Source: Ferruginibacter sp. (GTDB lineage: Bacteria > Bacteroidota > Bacteroidia > Chitinophagales > Chitinophagaceae). From it: 5,167 bases of DNA. The position numbers and the translations under genes are program-made. This document shows, in pieces, positions 1-5,167 of this stretch (position 1 is the first letter of the stretch; the number at the start of each line of letters is the position of its first letter). Below the pieces are notes generated by a model. The model ran no database searches, had not been told where the DNA came from, and saw only the letters and a list, made by a program, of their open reading frames with translations. The stretch lies in the NCBI GenBank assembly GCA_025362765.1, contig JANYFI010000232.1, forward strand, positions 1 to 5,167, in the 5' to 3' direction.

Positions 1-130
1 TACAAAGCAAGCCCGGCCAGTCAGGATGGTTTTGCAAAGTTTCGTTTACCGTGCTGCTATTTACTTTTACATGTTGCAATTGCAAAAAAGCAATGGTGGC
101 ATGTACATTGGGTTCATATTGATTAAACAT
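1..130 (-). CDS. C39-peptidase-like domain protein, N-terminus only (runs off left edge)
   Basis: The minus strand is open from the window edge back to ATG codons at 130 and 238. From the ATG at 130, 43 residues are visible: a hydrophobic segment (ATIAFLQLQHVKVN, about residues 11-24) followed by NETLQNHPDWPGLL. This matches the usual start of Bacteroidota proteins with a C39-like bacteriocin-processing-peptidase fold, in which a short helix leads into V-K-V, a T/L-rich helix and an HPDYPSLLSISD-type motif. Such domains occur at the front of vitamin K epoxide reductase/thioredoxin-like fusion proteins and of peptide-exporting ABC transporters. Which one this is cannot be told from the fragment. 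The catalytic Cys expected at the start of the first helix is not present; the residues there are NVHAT, so the domain may be non-catalytic. I chose the start at 130 because family members usually begin 8-12 residues before this helix. The upstream ATG at 238 would add 36 residues without recognisable similarity. The call rests on pattern recognition alone. Confidence 0.5.
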   Translation of the reverse strand, partial: MFNQYEPNVHATIAFLQLQHVKVNSSTVNETLQNHPDWPGLLC

Positions 131-247
131 AGTGGCCCTGATAGTTTTATAATATTGTAAGGAACTTACTTGAGGAAGGAGGAAAGGCGTATCGTTGTAA
201 ACAGGTTGGTAAGTTGTAACATTAATTTGATAAATCATAATTTTAAA

Positions 248-276
248 AGGTTGTAAAATACAACCTGCCTTTTTTT
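248..276 (+). promoter_or_regulatory. Perfect 19-bp palindrome with T-run in divergent spacer: candidate operator or terminator-like hairpin
   Basis: AGGTTGTA (248-255) and TACAACCT (259-266) are exact inverted repeats around an AAA loop. GCC and seven T follow at 270-276. Read on the plus strand this has the form of a small intrinsic terminator, but no plus-strand gene ends to its left. It lies between a minus-strand gene and a gene for a DNA-binding protein, so an operator for that regulator is an alternative. On the minus strand, TTG, an 18-base spacer and TATTTTAC form a partial Bacteroidota promoter (consensus TAnnTTTG) whose -7 element would lie inside the palindrome. The structure is seen directly; the role is inferred. 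Confidence 0.4.
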
Positions 277-354
277 AACAATCAACTAAAAAAAATAATA
301 CCTTCAATAACCCATAAAAATTATCTTTCCCGTAATAACGAATACTTGTACCTC

Positions 355-582
355 ATGTCTGCAGAAAAAATGGTAATACCCGGCGAACTGGTTCGCAGGC
401 TCCGGAATTCAAAAGGTGTAAAACAATCCGTGGCCGCAAAAAGGATGTATATTTCGCAGCAGGCCTTTTCTAAATTGGAAAGCGCGGAAAATATCAGTAT
501 GCCAAAATTGCTGTTGGTTATAGCAGCGCTGGAAAGCAGCCAGCATGAATTTGAAATAATAAAAAATTTTACTCTCCTTTAA
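355..582 (+). CDS. Small XRE/Cro-type helix-turn-helix DNA-binding protein
   Basis: This 75-residue protein is almost entirely one HTH_3-type domain. Helix 1 is GELVRRLRNSKG (residues 10-21), helix 2 KQSVAAKRM (23-31), the recognition helix SQQAFSKLE (34-42) and helix 4 MPKLLLVIAALE (49-60). The S-Q-Q-A-x-S-K-L-E pattern is typical of the Cro/CI recognition helix. A short tail (HEFEIIKNFTLL) follows and there is no ligand or dimerisation domain, so partner proteins or simple self-dimerisation are expected. I chose the ATG at 355. An in-frame TTG at 346 would add three residues (MYL), and an ATG at 370 would remove five without touching the HTH. No Shine-Dalgarno sequence is seen. TATCTTTC at 322-329 resembles the Bacteroidota -7 box (TAnnTTTG) but has no clear -33 partner. 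The gene lies 189 bases upstream of the exporter genes on the same strand and is divergent from the C39-like gene. Its target is unknown. Confidence 0.85.
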   Translation: MSAEKMVIPGELVRRLRNSKGVKQSVAAKRMYISQQAFSKLESAENISMPKLLLVIAALESSQHEFEIIKNFTLL

Positions 583-759
583 CGGATTAATGCTACCCCT
601 ACTTTAAAAGCCTGTATTGATGGCTAACAGGTGATGTGTCGCTATGTATTTTACCCTAAAAATGTGTTATGTAAAACACTGCTCATTTACCCACCCGCTT
701 TTTATGCATGTTTTTTACCGTTTATAAAAATCGATGTGCCGCATTAGGAAAGGATGTTA

Positions 760-767
760 TATTTTTG
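760..767 (+). promoter_or_regulatory. Possible Bacteroidota -7 promoter element just before tolC-like gene
   Basis: TATTTTTG matches the TAnnTTTG consensus of primary-sigma promoters in Bacteroidota at all fixed positions. It ends five bases before the ATG at 772, so transcription from it would begin at or just inside that codon and give a leaderless or near-leaderless message. No TTG is found 17-23 bases upstream, and in AT-rich DNA such a match can arise by chance. The rest of the spacer (583-771) has only weak short inverted repeats (CCTGT/ACAGG at 611-631 and GTGTT/AACAC at 664-679) and no clear terminator after the HTH gene. Confidence 0.2.
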
Positions 768-771
768 GCCT

Positions 772-2193
772 ATGCGATACATACGTTACACCCTTATAGC
801 CATTACCTGTTGTTGCACCGCCGCCCATGCACAGGAAAAATGGGACCTGCGTAAAATTGTGGATTACGCAGTTACTAATAACATCAGTATTAAACAGGCT
901 GATGTGCAAACAGCCGTTAACGGACTTGTTTATAAGCAAAGTAAACTAAGCAGGTATCCAAATGCCTCCATAAGTCCTAACATAAGTTACAATAATGGGC
1001 CCAGCCAGGATGCTTCGTTTAATATTATTAACCAGGGATACGTGGGTTCCAATGTTCAGTTTCAAACAAGTGCCGACATTTTTAACTGGTATAGTAAAAA
1101 AAACACCATCCTCGCTAACCAGTGGGAACTTGAAGCGTCAAAAGCCAATGTTGATAAGCTGAGAAATGATATTTCATTATCAGTAGCCAACGATTATCTG
1201 CAGATTTTACTTGCGAGAGAGCAGGAAAATATTGCCCAGGTGCAGCTTCAGCAAACACAAGCGCAGCTTTCGAACACCCGAAAATTAGTGGACGCCGGCT
1301 CACTGCCTGAATTAAATGCCTCAGAACTGGAAGCTCAGGAGGCTGTTGATAGCGCTAACTATATAAGTGCAAAGGGCAATGTGGTTCAGGCAATTCTTGT
1401 GTTAAAATCTGTAATAAATATGGATGCAGCTACTTCTTTTGAGGTGGCTGTACCTCCCGTTGATCAAATACCAATTGAAAAAATAGCAGACCTTCAACCA
1501 GATGCCGTATATGCATTGGCAATAATTAATTTGCCCCAGCAGCGTTACAATGAATTCAAAATAAAAGCAGCCCAAAAAACGGCACAGGCAGCGAGAGGAA
1601 GTATGTATCCCACTCTTTCCGCATTTGGCAGTATGGGCACAGGTTTTAATAGTATTGTAACGCACGTGACAGGCTTATCACCCGCTATTGGAAAAATTGG
1701 TAGTGTAAGCGTAAATGGAACTTCATATGACGTAACCAATCCGTATATTATTCCTAGCTTTAGTAAGACTGCATTTTTAAAACAATACAGTGAAAACTTT
1801 CGCCAGTCTGTTGGATTAAGTCTAAATATCCCCCTCTTTAATGGTGCACAATTGCGTACCAATTGGGAGCGAAGCAAATTAAACATCAAAAATTTAGAAC
1901 TTCAAAAAGAATCCGACAACCAATCAATCAAACAAAATATTTACCAGGCTTATAACGCAGCCACCGTAGCGCTGGAAAAATTTAGTGCAGGTCAGAAAAG
2001 CGTGACGGCATCTCAGCGAACAATGGATTTTGCGCAAAAAAGATATGAAGTGGGAATGCTGGGTACCTTTGAACTAATCACACAACAAAATAATTTATTC
2101 AAAGCCAAATTGCAGGATGTATTGAACCAATACGATTACGTTTTTAAAATGAAAGTGCTGGAATTTTACCGCGGACAGGGAATAAAATTGTAA
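772..2193 (+). CDS. TolC-family outer-membrane efflux protein
   Basis: This 473-residue protein is the trimeric outer-membrane duct of a tripartite exporter. Residues 1-20 form a Sec signal peptide: MRYIRY, a hydrophobic core, and A-H-A before the mature QEKWDL. The mature part has the two repeated OEP (PF02321) halves. The first spans about residues 24-220, with the helix-turn pattern TRKLVDAGSLPELNASELEAQ-like near 170-189. The second spans about 260-470, with the matching AQKRYEVGMLGTFELITQQ at 421-439. SLNIPLFNG at 350-358 is the usual beta-strand entering the second helical hairpin. The length is normal for the family and no break is seen. An in-frame ATG at 754 sits four bases after an AGGA and could be the true start. 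I preferred 772 because the extra residues (MLYFWP) precede a complete signal peptide. The gene lies 129 bases before the periplasmic adaptor with no terminator between, so the two are probably co-transcribed. Substrate is unknown. Confidence 0.92.
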   Translation: MRYIRYTLIAITCCCTAAHAQEKWDLRKIVDYAVTNNISIKQADVQTAVNGLVYKQSKLSRYPNASISPNISYNNGPSQDASFNIINQGYVGSNVQFQTSADIFNWYSKKNTILANQWELEASKANVDKLRNDISLSVANDYLQILLAREQENIAQVQLQQTQAQLSNTRKLVDAGSLPELNASELEAQEAVDSANYISAKGNVVQAILVLKSVINMDAATSFEVAVPPVDQIPIEKIADLQPDAVYALAIINLPQQRYNEFKIKAAQKTAQAARGSMYPTLSAFGSMGTGFNSIVTHVTGLSPAIGKIGSVSVNGTSYDVTNPYIIPSFSKTAFLKQYSENFRQSVGLSLNIPLFNGAQLRTNWERSKLNIKNLELQKESDNQSIKQNIYQAYNAATVALEKFSAGQKSVTASQRTMDFAQKRYEVGMLGTFELITQQNNLFKAKLQDVLNQYDYVFKMKVLEFYRGQGIKL

Positions 2194-2288
2194 CAACATT
2201 GGTGCGCCAGATTTTGTGAGTTGGAATGCACTGCTTGTTTGGTCACGGTTTTTATAAAAAATAATAAATAAAATATAACTTCATCTTT

Positions 2289-2304
2289 TGTTTGAGCACA
2301 AACA
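2289..2304 (+). repeat. Short inverted repeat in the leader of the adaptor gene
   Basis: TGTTTG (2289-2294) and CAAACA (2299-2304) are exact inverted repeats with an AGCA loop. In RNA the stem could extend by three U-G pairs (2286-2288 with 2305-2307). The repeat lies 18 bases upstream of the adaptor start codon, so a folded leader or a protein-binding site is possible. There is no T-run after it, so it is not a terminator. Six-base arms can arise by chance. The rest of the 2194-2322 spacer is AT-rich, with an A/T-only stretch around 2251-2277, and holds no convincing promoter. Confidence 0.25.
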
Positions 2305-2322
2305 GGGATAAAACTAATTAAC

Positions 2323-3669
2323 ATGAGCAAAACTGTAAAATGGATTCTTTTTAGCGTGATCGGTTTAGTAGTAATACTGGGCGGATTAAAAGCGGCTGGC
2401 GTATTTGGTAAAGACGAAGGGTTAAGTGTTACAGCAGAAAAAGTACAGAAACGAACGATTACCGAAATTGTAAATGCCAGCGGTAAAGTATATCCTGAAA
2501 TTGAAGTAAAAGTAAGTCCCGATGTAAGCGGCGAAATTACTGAACTGGATGTACAGGAAGGCGACAGCGTAAAAAAAGGCCAGGTAGTAGCCCGCATTTT
2601 TGCGGATATCTACAGCATACAGGCTACGCAGGCTGCCAGCGGTGTAACCCAAAGCCAGGCGCAGGTAGCCAATTCACAGGCTGCGCTGGATGCGTTAAAA
2701 GCAACGGTAGATCAAACAGAGAAGGCCTATAACATGCAGAAGAAATTGTTTGATGATAAGGTAATCAGCAGCAACGAATTTTATGTGGCGGATGCCGCGT
2801 ATAAATCCGCGCTTGCCAATTTTAACGCCGCCAAACAAGGCATCAGGGGCGGACAGGCCGCAGTACAAAGCGCTGAAAGTAACCTGGCAAAAGCCAATAA
2901 AGATTTAAGCCGTACCGCCCTGCTGGCCCCAATGAATGGCGTCGTGAGTTTACTAAGTGTAAAAAAAGGCGAACGCGTAGTGGGCAGCAATATGATGGCG
3001 GGTACAGAAATGCTACGCATTGCTGACATGAGTAAAATTGAAATAAGGGTAGACGTGGGCGAAAGCGATGTACCAAAAGTGCATTTGGGCGATAGCGCTA
3101 TAGTAACAGTAGATGCCTACAGTGACAGGAAATTTAAAGGCCTTGTAACACAGATTGCCAGCAGCAACAACGGGGCGAGTACGCAGAGTGCGTTAGCCAA
3201 CACCAGTACAGACGTAACAAATTATAAAGTGTACATACGCCTGCTGCCTGAAAGTTATCCTGACTTACTGGGTAAATCCAGCTATCCTTTTCGTCCGGGA
3301 ATGAGTGCCAGTGCAGATATTCAAACAAAAACCCATGCCAACGTACTTAGCGTTCCTATTAACGCGGTAACTACACGTGAACAAATAGACAGCACCAAGG
3401 CCGATAAAAAAGTAGTGGAAGGACAGCAAGCCACTGTGAATGCGGACGACCTTGAAGTAGTGGTTTTTATATTAAATAAAGATGGTATTGTGACTAAGAA
3501 AAAGGTAAAAACGTCTATTCAGGATATTAATTATATAGAAGTAACGGATGGCCTTGCCGAAGGCGAACAGGTAATTACCGGCCCCTATGATATTGTAAGT
3601 AAAACATTAAAAGAAAAAGACAAAGTAAAAGTAGTAGACAAAAAAGAATTGTTTACGCCTAAAAAATAA
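2323..3669 (+). CDS. MacA/HlyD-type periplasmic adaptor (membrane fusion protein)
   Basis: This 448-residue protein should link an inner-membrane pump to the TolC-like duct across the periplasm. One N-terminal membrane segment is visible (VKWILFSVIGLVVILGGLKA, 5-24). Next comes the first half of the lipoyl/barrel-sandwich domain (about 51-92, with SPDVSGEITELDVQEGDSVK). A long Ala/Gln/Lys-rich coiled-coil hairpin follows (about 97-196), then the second lipoyl half (LLAPMNGVVSLLSVKKGERV, 200-219). A beta-barrel domain (about 237-336) ends in RPGMSASADIQT, and a membrane-proximal domain (about 340-428) contains LSVPINAV and GLAEGEQVITGPYD. The tail is Lys-rich. Domain order and length match MacA-like adaptors that partner MacB-type ABC pumps, though RND-pump adaptors share this plan, so the pump class is inferred. 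The ATG at 2323 is chosen because it directly precedes the membrane anchor. No pump gene follows: a strong terminator begins 30 bases after the stop codon. The missing pump is the notable point here. Confidence 0.92.
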   Translation: MSKTVKWILFSVIGLVVILGGLKAAGVFGKDEGLSVTAEKVQKRTITEIVNASGKVYPEIEVKVSPDVSGEITELDVQEGDSVKKGQVVARIFADIYSIQATQAASGVTQSQAQVANSQAALDALKATVDQTEKAYNMQKKLFDDKVISSNEFYVADAAYKSALANFNAAKQGIRGGQAAVQSAESNLAKANKDLSRTALLAPMNGVVSLLSVKKGERVVGSNMMAGTEMLRIADMSKIEIRVDVGESDVPKVHLGDSAIVTVDAYSDRKFKGLVTQIASSNNGASTQSALANTSTDVTNYKVYIRLLPESYPDLLGKSSYPFRPGMSASADIQTKTHANVLSVPINAVTTREQIDSTKADKKVVEGQQATVNADDLEVVVFILNKDGIVTKKKVKTSIQDINYIEVTDGLAEGEQVITGPYDIVSKTLKEKDKVKVVDKKELFTPKK

Positions 3670-3698
3670 TAAGGTTTTTTATTTAATAATAACATTGC

Positions 3699-3738
3699 AT
3701 GCACAACCTTTCATTTGAAATGTTGTGCATTTTTTTTT
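3699..3738 (+). terminator. Strong intrinsic terminator after the tolC-adaptor unit
   Basis: ATGCACAAC (3699-3707) pairs exactly with GTTGTGCAT (3722-3730). After one C/T mismatch the stem continues as TTTC (3709-3712) with GAAA (3717-3720), closed by an ATTT loop. Eight T follow at 3731-3738. The T-run is present only in the plus direction, so it ends transcription coming from the adaptor gene and is not bidirectional. Confidence 0.9.
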
Positions 3739-3753
3739 GATCATCTAATTTAA
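3723..3753 (+). promoter_or_regulatory. Weak candidate promoter for the barrel-protein gene, overlapping the terminator
   Basis: TTG at 3723-3725, a 20-base spacer and TAATTTAA at 3746-3753 fit the spacing of Bacteroidota promoters. The -7 box, however, matches only T-A-n-n-T-T of TAnnTTTG. Its -33 element would lie in the right arm of the terminator hairpin. It is proposed mainly because just 27 bases separate the terminator from the start codon, leaving little room for a separate promoter. Confidence 0.2.
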
Positions 3754-3765
3754 CCCAACCTCGTT

Positions 3766-5167
3766 TTGACATATAAATTAAGGCTGCTTATTTTATTCCT
3801 CTTTAGCAGTTCTACCCTGTTTGCACAGCAAATTCCGCTAAGGGTAACCATTGCTGCTTTACAAAATAATGCACTAGCAGGCGCTACGTTACAGTTATAC
3901 ACTTTACCAGATTCAGTACTGACACATTCACAAACCGCTTTGCTTAAAGGAAACACTTTTTTAGTAAAGCCATTCTCCCCATTGCTTTTAAAGGCATCCC
4001 TTATTGGATACGAGACAATAGAAACAACCCTCGTTGCTAAGGATACTCCGTTATATCTGGCACTTGTTTTTAAGCCAAAACTAACCTCGCTAAAAAGCGT
4101 GGAAATAGTAGCAAGAAAACAGCTGATGCAGCAGGAAGATGATAAGACAATTGTAGATGCCACGGTATTAGCCAACAGCAGCAGCAATGCCTACGAAGTG
4201 TTGGAAAAAACACCGGGTACGGTAATTGACCAGGATGGCAATGTATATTTAAGCAGTACCACGCCAGCCACCGTTTTTATCAATGGCAGAGAAATGAAAC
4301 TCAGCAGCGCCGACATTGCTTCTTTATTAAAAAGTCTGCCCGCAGGCAGCGTTGCCAAAATTGAAATATTGCGCAATCCTTCCGCTAAATATGATGCCGC
4401 CAGCAGCGGCGGTATTGTAAATATTGTTTTAAAAAAAGGTATCAAACTTGGCACCAGCGGTAGCTTTAATGCAGCTTATTTCCAAGGTGTGTACAGCACC
4501 GAGACGGCGGGCATTAACCTGAATAAAAGCGCCGGTAAAATCAACAGCTATTTTAGCTATCAATATACCAAAAGAAACAATTACGAAGCGCTCACCAGTA
4601 ACCGGCTGATTGCTGCTGATTCTTCCTTGCTAAAACAAAATTCCTACACCTCTTATCCTTCTGTAAATAATTATTTTGGCGGCGGTTTAGATGTAGCGCT
4701 CACAAAAAAACTCAATATCGGGTACGATGTCAGGCTTACCAATACAAGCAGCACCAGCCAAGCCAATAATAGAAATACTATTTATTACAATCCAACGGTT
4801 AATGTGTTAAACAACAGCCTTTCTGATGTTGCCAATAAAACAGGCACCTTGTTTATCGGCAACACCATTTCCTCCAAATACAAAATTGATTCGGTCGGCA
4901 GTGAGTGGACGATTGAAGTGGATTATAATTATTATAAAAACGACAATACGCAGCATTACATTAATGATTTTATTTTCCCTTCAATGCCGGTTGTAAATGG
5001 CAACGGCCTAAATAAAAACGATAAAAATATGTATGTGGTACAAACTGATCTGTTACTAAAGCTGCCATCAAAAATTACGCTGGAAACCGGGCTTAAATTA
5101 ACTGCCAGCAACAGCTACAACAGTGCCGGTTATTTTTACAAAACCGGCAACGGCGATGTTCAGCCCG
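3766..5167 (+). CDS. Outer-membrane beta-barrel protein, TonB-dependent-receptor-like, N-terminal part (runs off right edge), TTG start
   Basis: The frame is open from a stop at 3751 to the window edge: 467 codons plus one base. There is no ATG before residue 121. The TTG at 3766 is the best start because it gives a complete signal peptide (MTYKLRLLILFLFSSSTLFA, residues 1-20, mature QQIPLRVT). Residues 23-105 resemble the carboxypeptidase-regulatory-like beta-sandwich that leads many Bacteroidota receptors (GATLQLYTLPDS, LKASLIGYETIETTL). Residues 112-225 are plug-like and carry the family signature: EVLEKTPGTVIDQDGNVYL, TVFINGREMKLS, LKSLPAGSVAKIEILRNPSA then KYDAASSGGIVNIVLKK. After that, alternating aromatic/polar strands of the barrel begin. 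This pattern belongs to the outer-membrane beta-barrel family PF14905 (OMP_b-brl_3). Members are related to SusC/TonB receptors, often lack a known substrate and are usually about 750-950 residues, so roughly half is visible. A separate transcription unit is likely, since a strong terminator precedes it. Transport substrate and dependence on TonB cannot be judged from this part. Confidence 0.88.
   Translation, partial: MTYKLRLLILFLFSSSTLFAQQIPLRVTIAALQNNALAGATLQLYTLPDSVLTHSQTALLKGNTFLVKPFSPLLLKASLIGYETIETTLVAKDTPLYLALVFKPKLTSLKSVEIVARKQLMQQEDDKTIVDATVLANSSSNAYEVLEKTPGTVIDQDGNVYLSSTTPATVFINGREMKLSSADIASLLKSLPAGSVAKIEILRNPSAKYDAASSGGIVNIVLKKGIKLGTSGSFNAAYFQGVYSTETAGINLNKSAGKINSYFSYQYTKRNNYEALTSNRLIAADSSLLKQNSYTSYPSVNNYFGGGLDVALTKKLNIGYDVRLTNTSSTSQANNRNTIYYNPTVNVLNNSLSDVANKTGTLFIGNTISSKYKIDSVGSEWTIEVDYNYYKNDNTQHYINDFIFPSMPVVNGNGLNKNDKNMYVVQTDLLLKLPSKITLETGLKLTASNSYNSAGYFYKTGNGDVQP

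Noticed and set aside
1..125. Plus-strand open frame from the left edge to a TAA at 123-125
   Set aside because: Its translation has no recognisable pattern, whereas the minus strand over the same bases gives a protein-like sequence with a known motif.
131..238. N-terminal extension of the C39-like gene to the ATG at 238
   Set aside because: It would add 36 residues unlike the family, and the start would lie ten bases after the palindrome hairpin. Kept as an alternative only.
611..679. Short inverted repeats (CCTGT/ACAGG and GTGTT/AACAC) between the HTH and TolC-like genes
   Set aside because: Five-base arms with loops of 6-11 bases and no T-run are expected by chance; not a convincing terminator or operator.
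1545..1889. 114-codon open frame on the minus strand
   Set aside because: It lies wholly inside the TolC-like gene, and its translation shows no domain-like pattern.
2194..2215. Possible terminator just after the TolC-like gene (TGG/CCA around 2200)
   Set aside because: The stem is only three bases and no T-run follows, so the TolC and adaptor genes are treated as one unit.
2166..2597. 143-codon open frame on the minus strand overlapping the tolC end, the spacer and the adaptor start
   Set aside because: Mostly antisense to the adaptor gene, rich in Thr/Ser/Pro as expected for a shadow frame, with no recognisable domain.
3750..4187. 145-codon open frame on the minus strand
   Set aside because: Antisense to the barrel-protein gene, whose plus-strand frame carries a signal peptide and clear family motifs through the same bases.

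Overview
The window looks like chromosomal DNA from a member of the Bacteroidota, most likely Chitinophagaceae or a close relative. This is an inference from protein style (a SusC/TonB-type barrel protein of the OMP_b-brl_3 kind, TolC and MacA-like proteins of the Bacteroidota type), AT-rich spacers, and the general lack of Shine-Dalgarno sequences in front of genes. No 16S or other marker gene is present, so the genus cannot be named.

Layout from left to right. (1) Bases 1-130, minus strand: the N-terminus of a protein that resembles a degenerate C39-peptidase-like domain. It runs off the left edge. (2) Bases 131-354: a divergent spacer with a perfect 8-3-8 palindrome at 248-266 followed by a T-run. 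(3) Bases 355-582, plus strand: a one-domain XRE/Cro-type helix-turn-helix protein. (4) Bases 772-2193: a TolC-family outer-membrane efflux protein with a signal peptide. (5) Bases 2323-3669: a MacA/HlyD-type periplasmic adaptor with an N-terminal membrane anchor. (6) Bases 3699-3738: a strong intrinsic terminator. (7) Bases 3766 to the right edge: the first 467 residues of an outer-membrane beta-barrel (TonB-dependent-receptor-like) protein, which appears to use a TTG start.

TolC and the adaptor fit together as the outer-membrane duct and periplasmic bridge of a tripartite exporter. The inner-membrane pump, usually a MacB-like ABC permease plus ATPase, is missing: the terminator closes the unit directly after the adaptor. 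The small XRE protein could be a local regulator of the exporter, of the divergent C39-like gene or of both, but only its position suggests this. The barrel protein forms a separate transcription unit.

All gene-free stretches are shorter than 300 bases. I see no tRNA, rRNA, CRISPR array, insertion sequence or attachment site. The window reads as a mostly ordinary exporter locus. The points most worth checking are the divergent palindrome, the missing pump, the TTG-started barrel gene packed against a terminator, and the cysteine-less C39-like start.
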